A DNA stretch of 8,383 bases from Treponema sp. (GTDB lineage: Bacteria > Spirochaetota > Spirochaetia > Treponematales > Breznakiellaceae): assembly GCA_031255815.1 (NCBI GenBank), contig JAIRRU010000139.1, positions 1-8,383 on the forward strand. The letters run 5' to 3'. Of the stretch, positions 1 through 5,695 are shown piece after piece. Every line of letters starts with the position of its first letter. The stretch's first letter is position 1. The notes under the pieces were generated by a model. It did not search any database. It saw nothing but the letters and a program-made list of their open reading frames with translations, and was not told the origin of the DNA. Position numbers and translations under genes: made by a program.

Positions 1-705
1 GCCGCCGTCATCGTGGATCCCGGCCACGGGGGTAAAGACCCCGGGGCCATCGGCAACCTGAGCCTTGACGGAAAGCCTTTCCGATCGGTGGAGAAAGACA
101 TCGTCCTCAATGTCTCGAAACAGCTCTACACCCTCCTTTCCCAGGCCTATCCGGACAAGCGCATCCTGCTTACCCGGGAAGGGGACAGCTTCCCCTCCCT
201 GGACGACAGGGTCGACCTGGCCAATTCGGTATCCCTCAAGAAAAACGAGGCCGTCATATTCATTTCGATTCACGCCAATTCGTCATTTAATAAAAATGCC
301 AGAGGCTACGAGGTCTGGTACCTCGATCCTGAGTACCGGAGGGAGGTGATAGACAGATCAAAGTACGAAGGTTCCGCGGAAGTGCAATCCATCATGAACA
401 TCATGCTGGAGGAGGAATTTACCACGGAAAGCATCATGATGGCCCAATCCATCCTGGGCCGGATAGGAGAGGCGGTGGGGAATTCCATCCCCTCCCGGGG
501 GATAAAAGCGGAAGAGTGGTTTGTGGTAAGGAATGCCCGGATGCCCGCCGTTCTGGTGGAGCTGGGTTTTGTTACCAACCTCCAGGACGCCCGGCTTATG
601 GCCGATCAGGGGCACTTGCGGAAGCTTGCGGAGGCGTTGTATAAAGGAATTGCCGATTTTATCGGAACTTTTGAACGATCCGGAGGTTTTACCGCCCTGC
701 GGTAA
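1..705 (+). CDS. N-acetylmuramoyl-L-alanine amidase (Amidase_3), 5'-partial
   Basis: Zinc-dependent amidase that cuts the bond between N-acetylmuramic acid and the stem-peptide L-alanine of peptidoglycan, so it should act in the periplasm. The reading frame is open from base 1, so the N-terminus (probably a signal peptide and perhaps an AMIN or other targeting domain) lies outside the window. The GTG at 13 is an internal valine, not the start. Counting from base 1, the Amidase_3 core is complete. It has DPGHGG with zinc ligand H9, the second ligand E31 in SVEKDI, the third ligand H91 in SIHAN, and the catalytic glutamate E187 in VELGFV. The insert at about 110-145 (DRSKYEGSAEV, then acidic MLEEEF) fits the regulatory-helix region that some AmiA/B/C-type amidases use for autoinhibition, but that role is inferred. 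The gene ends 9 bases before the GerMN gene, in the same frame, and is probably co-transcribed with it. The family call is firm; the paralogue is not resolved. Confidence 0.93.
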   Translation, partial: AAVIVDPGHGGKDPGAIGNLSLDGKPFRSVEKDIVLNVSKQLYTLLSQAYPDKRILLTREGDSFPSLDDRVDLANSVSLKKNEAVIFISIHANSSFNKNARGYEVWYLDPEYRREVIDRSKYEGSAEVQSIMNIMLEEEFTTESIMMAQSILGRIGEAVGNSIPSRGIKAEEWFVVRNARMPAVLVELGFVTNLQDARLMADQGHLRKLAEALYKGIADFIGTFERSGGFTALR

Positions 706-714
706 CTTTATTCT

Positions 715-1233
715 ATGTTCCCGGCGCCGAGGGCTTTCCCCCGTTTTTTACCCGCCCCAGCCCGCTTTAGCTGTTATTTCCGGTTTCTGTTGCTGGCGCT
801 TTTGGCTTTTTTCGCTTTAATGGAATTCCGGTTTTTGGGGCTTGCCAGGAGAACCTTTGTTTTCTATTCTGTTACGAAGGGATCGGTAACCGTGGAGGAT
901 CGGATGATCCGCCGGGCCGGAAACCGGGAAACGGATCTGGACAGATACGTGGCGGAGGTCTTGCTGGGCCCGGCGTCTCCGGATTTAAGCCCCCTCTTCC
1001 CCCCGGAGACGCGGCTGCGGAGTATTTTGTACCGGGACGGGGTGGTGTACGCGGATCTTTCCGAGCCCGCGGCCCTGCCGGTTTCCGAAGGGGGGGATAC
1101 CTTCCGGAATTTTCTGGTGTTGAACGAGGGTATACGGCGGAATTTTTCCTATGTAAAGGATGTCCGGCTTTTTGTGGCCGGAAACCCCGCCTATACCGGC
1201 GAATTTGAAGGGATTTTCCCTCCAAATTTTTAA
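715..1233 (+). CDS. Membrane-anchored GerMN-domain protein
   Basis: A 172-residue protein with a hydrophobic segment at about 21-41 (FRFLLLALLAFFAL) and an exported C-terminal domain, so it is probably N-terminally anchored with its bulk in the periplasm. Residues about 77-155 resemble the GerMN domain, first named in the spore germination protein GerM. The matching parts are YVAEVLLGPASP, then a PPETRL turn, then the hydrophobic strand VVYADLS, then a helix and the strand VRLFVAG. GerMN domains occur in many non-sporulating bacteria, often with peptidoglycan amidases, so the amidase just upstream supports a role in cell-wall metabolism; no enzymatic activity is established. ATG 715 is the first possible start after the amidase stop and no Shine-Dalgarno lies just upstream. 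The only purine-rich stretch (CGGAGG, 680-685) is about 30 bases away, so initiation may depend on coupling to amidase translation. ATG 820 is possible but would remove most of the membrane segment. Confidence 0.78.
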   Translation: MFPAPRAFPRFLPAPARFSCYFRFLLLALLAFFALMEFRFLGLARRTFVFYSVTKGSVTVEDRMIRRAGNRETDLDRYVAEVLLGPASPDLSPLFPPETRLRSILYRDGVVYADLSEPAALPVSEGGDTFRNFLVLNEGIRRNFSYVKDVRLFVAGNPAYTGEFEGIFPPNF

Positions 1234-1251
1234 GAAAATGAATAAAAGCCG

Positions 1252-1279
1252 TTGACAAACCGTGTGGGTTTTGTATACT
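1252..1279 (+). promoter_or_regulatory. sigma70-type promoter of flaA
   Basis: TTGACA at 1252-1257 matches the -35 consensus perfectly. After a 16-base spacer comes TATACT (1274-1279), five of six to the -10 consensus. Transcription should start near 1286, giving a leader of about 55 bases. The leader holds a weak inverted repeat, CGTAT/ATACG (1309-1313 and 1318-1322). No sigma28-type element (TAAA...GCCGATAA) is seen. This agrees with my recollection that spirochaete flaA genes are read from housekeeping promoters while flaB core flagellins use sigma28. Confidence 0.82.
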
Positions 1280-1328
1280 TACAAGATAACTGGTTTGCTA
1301 TTACCAAGCGTATATTAATACGTTGCAG

Positions 1329-1335
1329 AAAGGAG
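1329..1335 (+). promoter_or_regulatory. Strong Shine-Dalgarno of flaA
   Basis: AAAGGAG lies 6 bases before the ATG at 1342. It is the best ribosome binding site in the window and fixes the flaA start. It contrasts with the missing or weak sites of the GerMN and synthetase genes. Confidence 0.85.
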
Positions 1336-1341
1336 TAGTGG

Positions 1342-2376
1342 ATGAAACGGATGTTCACTTTTGTTGCCCTGTTGTTCCTTGTCGGATCTCTGTTTGCTGA
1401 GGAAGCGGTGCTTATCGACTTTTCCAAGCTTACAGCGGATATTTCTGTCAACGATCAGGACGGTGTTCTCAACCAAAACCGCCAAACCATGATGGATTAT
1501 TCGAATGTAGCCGGTGGCAGTTTTACCCAGGAACAGAAGGATGTCATGAAGACTTCCCTGGCGGTTTCCAACTGGGGGATACAGCTTGCCTCTTCCTCCA
1601 GAACCATAACCAACGAGGTTCTCAGCTACGCCAAGGAAGCGGCCTCCAGGCAGTTCGGGTCGGTGCTGGGCGTGCGGGTGCATTTCCCCGTGGAAAACTG
1701 GAATTCCTGGGCCATGATTAAACCGCCCTTTGAAATTCCCGCCTACGAACCTCCGGCGAACATCAACGATGACGGAAGCATTGAGGCTTCCGAGGAAAGC
1801 AACGGTATTACCGGCCCCAGCCGTTTTGAAGACGGCTACGGCGTTGTAAAGAATGTCGGCACTATCAAATCCGTGGCCCTTAATGTGTACGGCCTTAATT
1901 TCCCCCACAGCGTTTCGGTTATTTTGATTGACGCCGAGGGCAGGGAGAAGATCGTCCACCTGGGTTACGTTAATTTCGACGGATGGGGCGAGCTCCGCTG
2001 GGACAACCCCGCCTATGTTACCGAAGTCCGGAACCGGGAACTCAGGCTTTACCCCCTGTACCCCGATTCCACCCCCTTCGTAAAATTCGGCGGATTCCTG
2101 GTACAGCGGGATGCCGCAAAGAGCGGCGGTGATTTTATCGCTTACTTCAAAGACGTAAAGATCATTTACGATAAAGCGGTGCTTGATACCGAACGGGATA
2201 TTGATGACGAGGCCCTGTGGAGTATCATCCAGGATCGGGAGACCAAGAAGAAAGTCTTCGAGATGGAACGCTTCGGGCATGATCAGGTACTCCGGTATCT
2301 GGAAGAGCAGAAGAAAGCCACCGAAAGCAGCTTTACTCCTTCGCCGACCACCGATGAAGGCCAGTTCGACGAGTAG
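1342..2376 (+). CDS. flaA: Flagellar filament outer layer protein FlaA
   Basis: Sheath protein that coats the FlaB core of the spirochaete periplasmic flagellum. It is 344 residues long, close to the roughly 350 of treponemal FlaA proteins. A type I signal peptide is clear: MKRMF, hydrophobic FVALLFLVGS, with cleavage predicted after A19 (SLFA-EE). The mature start AVLIDFSKL is the family signature. The conserved body includes WNSWAMIKPPFEIPAYEP (about 118-135), RFEDGYGVVKNVG (about 156-168), GWGELRWDNPAYV (about 214-226), the strand-rich LRLYPLYP region and IAYFKDVKIIYD (about 265-276). The C-terminus is charged and likely helical. Export is by Sec, unlike FlaB, which uses the flagellar apparatus. 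The gene has its own promoter, Shine-Dalgarno and terminator and so should be a highly expressed monocistronic unit. Treponemes can carry several FlaA paralogues; which one this is cannot be told from the window. Confidence 0.96.
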   Translation: MKRMFTFVALLFLVGSLFAEEAVLIDFSKLTADISVNDQDGVLNQNRQTMMDYSNVAGGSFTQEQKDVMKTSLAVSNWGIQLASSSRTITNEVLSYAKEAASRQFGSVLGVRVHFPVENWNSWAMIKPPFEIPAYEPPANINDDGSIEASEESNGITGPSRFEDGYGVVKNVGTIKSVALNVYGLNFPHSVSVILIDAEGREKIVHLGYVNFDGWGELRWDNPAYVTEVRNRELRLYPLYPDSTPFVKFGGFLVQRDAAKSGGDFIAYFKDVKIIYDKAVLDTERDIDDEALWSIIQDRETKKKVFEMERFGHDQVLRYLEEQKKATESSFTPSPTTDEGQFDE

Positions 2377-2395
2377 TGTAATGACGAACTAATTT

Positions 2396-2423
2396 AAAAG
2401 GCTGTCGGAAGACAGCCTTTTTT
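2396..2423 (+). terminator. Rho-independent terminator of flaA
   Basis: A perfect 11-bp stem, AAAAGGCTGTC (2396-2406) with GACAGCCTTTT (2411-2421), is closed by a GGAA tetraloop. It runs into six T residues at 2418-2423. It begins 20 bases after the flaA stop and should separate flaA from the synthetase gene. Confidence 0.93.
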
Positions 2424-2480
2424 GTATATCCGTGTCAAGCCGGGCGGTTTAAGGGCCGGTTTCGGTACCGGTTCCGTATC

Positions 2481-2510
2481 TTTAACTCATTTTGGTTGAT
2501 TTATTATAAA
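2481..2510 (+). promoter_or_regulatory. Possible promoter at the synthetase start (weak)
   Basis: An AT-rich island follows the GC-rich spacer: TTTAAC (2481-2486, three of six to -35) and TATAAA (2505-2510, five of six to -10), 18 bases apart. The -10 candidate overlaps the presumed ATG at 2510, so a transcript from it would begin a few bases inside the ORF. Either this is not the promoter or the start lies elsewhere. Upstream, a CCGGTT direct repeat (2456-2461 and 2468-2473) flanks the palindrome CGGTACCG. Confidence 0.25.
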
Positions 2511-3775
2511 TGGAATACCATCCTGTCTTTCCCAGCCGGAATGATCTGCTGGCGGAATACGAAGGTTTTTTGGAAAACCGGCTCAGGATTATCCGGGATT
2601 TGGAATTTATGCTGGAAAAGCAATTTTCCGGTTTAAATTCCAATCTTTCGGTGAAGGGCCGGCTTAAGGATTTCCCCAGTTACCATAAAAAGTATATCCG
2701 TATCCTTAAAAGCGTCCCCCAAACCGTCCCGCCGGAAATTACCGATCTGATCGGCCTGCGGGTGGTGTGCCCCTTCCTGGAGGATACGATCCTGGCGGAA
2801 AAGATCATCAAAGAGAATTTTGAGGTAATTGAGGTTGAACGGAAGGGGGCCGGGTATTCTTTCAAGGAATTCGGTTACGAATCCACCCACCTTCTCATCA
2901 ATATCCCCCCTGTTCTGCTGAAGAAGGGGGACTGCGGCTGTAAGGTAGTGGAAATTCAGATCCGCACGATCCTCCAGGACGCCTGGGCGGAAGTGGAACA
3001 CGAGCTGGTGTACAAGGCCGAATTTACCCCCTTTGACGAGCCGATGAAGCGGAAGCTTGCCGCCCTGAACGCGAGCCTTTCCCTGGCGGATACGGTTTTC
3101 CAGGAGATCCGAAGCTACCAGAGGCAGCTCAACGGGGAACTGGAGAAGCGGCGCGGTTCCTTTTACCAGAAGATCGAGGAATCGACCGACGCCCTGTTGT
3201 TCAGAGAGGGCGGGCCCGGCGGAGCTGCCGGCAGCGATACGGAGGCGGGGGAAGTTCAGACCCTTTCCCCCGAGGCCCCCGGCTCACCGGAACATTCGGC
3301 CAGCACGGTGGACGACCTGCTGCTTAACGCCCTCTACGCCCACAACAGGAATCTTTTTGATGAGGCCATAGGATTTTACAGCCGTATACTGGGAATGAAG
3401 ATAGAGGATCCTATCCGATCCCTTATCCACAAACACCGGGGCATGGCCTACTTTGCCCAGTCAAAGTACCAGGACGCCATCGACGATTTTTCCAGCTCCC
3501 TCAAGTGGGACGAAAACTCTTACAAGGCGGCCTATTACCGGGGAGTGGTTCACGCGGTACAGCAGCGCTATTCCGACGCGGCTGAAGATTTTACCCTGTC
3601 CCTAAGCATCAACCCCTACCAGCCCTTTTGCCTCTTCAGGCGCGGCCAGGCCTATTACCATATCGGCGATTATCCCCAGGCTTTGGCGGACTGCGATTCC
3701 TCCCTCGCCCTGGAGCCTGAAAATGACGGAGCCGGAAAACTCCGGGAGATACTCCTGGACAAACTGAAAATGTAG
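2510..3775 (+). CDS. Stand-alone (p)ppGpp synthetase domain fused to TPR repeats
   Basis: Predicted cytoplasmic alarmone synthetase moving pyrophosphate from ATP to GDP/GTP. Residues about 12-215 match the RelA/SpoT synthetase domain of small RelQ-type enzymes. Key features are R51 and K53 with S57 and K60/K61 in GRLKDFPSYHKK, the metal ligand D79 in TDLIGLRVV, the guanine-stacking Y123 in GYESTH, the catalytic E148 in VEIQIRT, and AEVEHELVYK (160-169). All residues expected for synthesis seem present. There is no HD hydrolase, TGS or ACT domain. A flexible Gly/Ala/Pro/Glu-rich linker (about 232-266) leads to three or four TPR-like helix pairs (about 267-415), with patterns such as HRGMAYFAQSKYQDAIDDF and FRRGQAYYHIGDYPQALADC. 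The TPR half probably binds a partner or controls the synthetase; that is inference. ATG 2510 lacks a Shine-Dalgarno. TTG 2570, preceded by GAAGG, is an alternative, but it would cut into the first helix of the synthetase fold, so ATG is preferred. The gene follows the flaA terminator and appears to be transcribed alone. Confidence 0.9.
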   Translation: MEYHPVFPSRNDLLAEYEGFLENRLRIIRDLEFMLEKQFSGLNSNLSVKGRLKDFPSYHKKYIRILKSVPQTVPPEITDLIGLRVVCPFLEDTILAEKIIKENFEVIEVERKGAGYSFKEFGYESTHLLINIPPVLLKKGDCGCKVVEIQIRTILQDAWAEVEHELVYKAEFTPFDEPMKRKLAALNASLSLADTVFQEIRSYQRQLNGELEKRRGSFYQKIEESTDALLFREGGPGGAAGSDTEAGEVQTLSPEAPGSPEHSASTVDDLLLNALYAHNRNLFDEAIGFYSRILGMKIEDPIRSLIHKHRGMAYFAQSKYQDAIDDFSSSLKWDENSYKAAYYRGVVHAVQQRYSDAAEDFTLSLSINPYQPFCLFRRGQAYYHIGDYPQALADCDSSLALEPENDGAGKLREILLDKLKM

Positions 3776-3877
3776 CCCCCGCTTATCGCAGAGAAGGCCG
3801 GATGCGGAAGCGCGAACCGCAGGGTTCTTGATCCGATCAGGCGAAAGCCGCGCGGGTTACCCGGTCGAAGGGCCGCT
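3776..3877. other. Convergent intergenic spacer without a clear terminator
   Basis: This spacer lies between the stops of the plus-strand synthetase gene and the minus-strand P83/100 gene. It contains only short GC-rich inverted repeats: TGCGG/CCGCA (about 3804-3822), CGGG-TTA-CCCG (about 3852-3862) and GAAG/CTTC (about 3866-3878), the last followed by only four T residues. None makes a convincing intrinsic terminator on either strand. Rho-dependent ending or transcript overlap is possible. Confidence 0.5.
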
Positions 3878-5515
3878 TCAGTTTTCCCTCAGTTCCGTGG
3901 GGTCAAGGAGCAGCGCCGAACCGTCCGCCCGCTGGGTAACCAGGATGCCGTTCTGGAAATTTACCGAGGCGAAGGGGTGTACCGGAACCTCCGACCGGGC
4001 CTGCCGGGCGAGCAGGGTGTCGAAGCGTCCCAGGTAGGCGCCGCCCTCCTGAACGGTGATCGCGTAAAGATCCGTACCGTTAATCCAGAGGAGGCTGTCC
4101 GGATGGATGTTGTCGTTTCCCTGGGATACTATCTCCAGGCTGTCGGTGTCGATTTCCACGAGCCGGATCGCTGCGTTGTTTCCCCGGTCTTCCCCCGCTA
4201 TAGCCAGGAGGCGGCCTCCCGCAAAGGCCAGGGTACGGCTGTTCACCGTGTTAAAGCGGGATCGGCGGAGTTCCGCCCCCGTATCGGAATTTACCCGTAC
4301 CACCCGCCCCAGGGGGGAATCAGGCCGTTCGAGGCTTGTCCCGATAACGCTGTTTTCCGCCGCTCCCTGCCCGCCGCCCTGCAGGGGGCTTTCCCCCCGG
4401 CTGCCGGCGCCCGCTCCCTGCTGTTCCCGCGCCGCGGGTTCCGTCTGATCCTGGGCGGCTATCTCCTGCTGATCCCTGGCAATGCTTTCCCGATCCTGCA
4501 GGGCTTCCTCCCGCTTCTGCCCGGCCAGTTCTTCGTCCTGCCGGGCTTCCTCCCGCCGTTCAGCCAGTCCCTCTTCCCGCTGTTCCAGTTCCTGTTCTTT
4601 CCGCTCCGCCGCCGTTTGCCGGGCGGCCAGTTCCTCTTCCCGCCGCTGCTCTTCTTCCCTGTTTATTTCACCCGAGGCGGCGGCCTGCCGGTTTTCCTGC
4701 CGTTCCTCCTCGATGCGTTCCCTTTCCCGGCTTCCCGCTTCCCGCTCCCGGGCTATTCTTTCTTCCTCATCGGCAATGGCCTCCCGCTGCCCCTGGGCCC
4801 TTTGCTCCGCTTCCAGGGCTTCCCGATCCTTCAGATCGGCCATTTCCTGCCTTCGATCGATTCCCCGGTTGTCTTCCTTCCGCATTTCATCCAGCACGTT
4901 TGTGTCCGACACGGCGGATGTATCCACCGCGCTCAAGGAACCGGGACTGCCCGTTCCCAGCGGGATAAGCATCAGGGTCTGGCCGGGCCATTCGTCAAAG
5001 CGGATGGAGATACCCGCCCTTCCGGCGTCCAGGTGCTGAATTACCGCGGTCTTGTAGCGCTGGCTGAAATAAGCCCAGCTCCCCCGGTATACCGCATTGT
5101 AGACCGTTATGTATTCGGCCAGCAGGGCGGCGTCTTGGGCGCGGTAACTGTAGGCGGCTTCCAGATAACCCTGGATGATGAGTCTGAGGTTCCGGATATG
5201 ATCCACCCCCACATCGGTTCCCAAGCCGAATATATCCGCGTCCAGCTTGTTCCCTTCGGCGGGGGATACCGAATGAATGACAAAGTACCGGGGCCCGGTT
5301 CCCGGCGAATTGTTCCCCCCCCGCAGTTCCTGCCCCAGGCTGTAACCGATGTTCCGGATCTGTTCCCGGGTTTCTATCCGGGCGTGGGGGCCTTCGTAGT
5401 TAAGAAAGATAACCGGGCCCTGGTTTTCCTCCAACTCCGTCCGGTTGACCTGGGAAAACAGGGGGAAAGAGATAACAAACAAGCACCACAGGGAGAAGAT
5501 TTTTTTTCCCGGCAT
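3878..5515 (-). CDS. P83/100-family secreted coiled-coil protein
   Basis: A 545-residue member of the spirochaete P83/100 family, named after a Borrelia antigen; its biochemical function is not established. A signal peptide spans about 1-21 (KKIF, hydrophobic SLWCLFVISFPLF, likely cut near SQ) with no lipobox, so the protein should be periplasmic or exported. The N-terminal domain (about 25-190) carries typical family segments: VIFLNYEGP (about 35-43), IETREQIRNIGYSLGQEL and the aromatic-rich YNAVYRGSWAYFSQRYKTAVI. Residues about 210-358 form a long Glu/Arg/Gln-rich stretch with Ala and Leu spacing, predicted to be a coiled coil. A Gly/Ala/Gln-rich linker (about 359-390) leads to a strand-rich C-terminal domain (about 395-545) with propeller-like repeats such as GGRLLAIAGED and GTDLYAITVQEGG. 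The start ATG has GAGG 7 bases upstream. The long plus-strand frame opposite this gene is its shadow. It follows the propeller/HEAT gene across 180 bases and probably has its own promoter. Confidence 0.88.
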   Translation of the reverse strand: MPGKKIFSLWCLFVISFPLFSQVNRTELEENQGPVIFLNYEGPHARIETREQIRNIGYSLGQELRGGNNSPGTGPRYFVIHSVSPAEGNKLDADIFGLGTDVGVDHIRNLRLIIQGYLEAAYSYRAQDAALLAEYITVYNAVYRGSWAYFSQRYKTAVIQHLDAGRAGISIRFDEWPGQTLMLIPLGTGSPGSLSAVDTSAVSDTNVLDEMRKEDNRGIDRRQEMADLKDREALEAEQRAQGQREAIADEEERIAREREAGSRERERIEEERQENRQAAASGEINREEEQRREEELAARQTAAERKEQELEQREEGLAERREEARQDEELAGQKREEALQDRESIARDQQEIAAQDQTEPAAREQQGAGAGSRGESPLQGGGQGAAENSVIGTSLERPDSPLGRVVRVNSDTGAELRRSRFNTVNSRTLAFAGGRLLAIAGEDRGNNAAIRLVEIDTDSLEIVSQGNDNIHPDSLLWINGTDLYAITVQEGGAYLGRFDTLLARQARSEVPVHPFASVNFQNGILVTQRADGSALLLDPTELREN

Positions 5516-5546
5516 TTTAGAACCTCGTTAGACTTGTTCAAGACCC

Positions 5547-5616
5547 GGCTGGTTCCGCCAGCCCGCGCTTAGCCTGTAAAGCCCGCGGAACGCCCCGCGT
5601 TTCGCGGAGCCCCGCA
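5547..5616 (-). promoter_or_regulatory. Structured 5' leader of the P83/100 gene
   Basis: Read on the minus strand, the leader can form GCTCCGCG-AAA-CGCGGGGC (5610-5592; 8 bp with one G-T wobble) and GGCTGG-CGGAA-CCAGCC (5563-5547; 6 bp perfect). The CGCGG arm at 5599-5595 can instead pair with CCGCG at 5588-5584, so two exclusive folds exist. No known riboswitch or T-box signature is recognised. On the plus strand the first hairpin is followed by a T run but carries a C-A mismatch and has no plus-strand gene before it. Confidence 0.4.
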
Positions 5617-5632
5617 TCTTTTTTGTGCTTTT

Positions 5633-5661
5633 ATTATAAACCCTGGGTAAATAAAAAAACA
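5633..5661 (-). promoter_or_regulatory. Candidate promoter for the P83/100 gene
   Basis: TATAAT, a perfect -10 hexamer on the minus strand, occupies 5638-5633 within TTTATAATAAAAG. The region 17 bases upstream is a T-rich tract (TGTTTT at 5661-5656) that poorly matches TTGACA. The predicted transcript would start near 5626 and carry a leader of about 110 bases. Confidence 0.4.
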
Positions 5662-5680
5662 GGGGACGCGCGTGAATGTC
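5652..5680 (-). terminator. Weak candidate terminator of the propeller/HEAT gene
   Basis: On the minus strand, 15 bases after the stop, GGAC and GTCC arms (5680-5677 and 5666-5663) flank a 10-base loop. They are followed by CCTG and a run of eight T residues. The stem is only 4 bp, so this is a marginal call; the T run may equally be the upstream part of the next promoter. Confidence 0.25.
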
Positions 5681-5695
5681 CGGTCTCCGCGGCGT

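Noticed and set aside
1315..2280. 321-residue minus-strand open frame opposite flaA
   Set aside because: It is antisense to a clear FlaA, including its leader and Shine-Dalgarno; no recognisable motif.
3179..3310. GC-rich low-complexity stretch in the synthetase gene as a possible frameshift or insertion
   Set aside because: The frame is intact on both sides and the encoded Gly/Ala/Pro/Glu-rich segment is a normal interdomain linker between synthetase and TPR parts.
4440..4870. Repetitive-looking C/T-rich plus-strand tract as a possible DNA repeat array
   Set aside because: There is no fixed repeat unit. The similarity comes from repeated Glu, Arg, Gln and Ala codons of the minus-strand coiled coil.
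3977..5572. 531-residue plus-strand open frame opposite P83/100
   Set aside because: It is antisense to a gene with a signal peptide and family motifs. Its translation is a low-complexity Phe/Pro/Leu-rich mirror of the Glu/Arg coiled coil. Long antisense frames are common in GC-rich DNA.
5592..5624. Hairpin plus T run resembling a plus-strand terminator
   Set aside because: No plus-strand gene leads into it, and the stem pairs better on the minus strand (G-T wobble instead of C-A mismatch). It is treated as part of the P83/100 leader.
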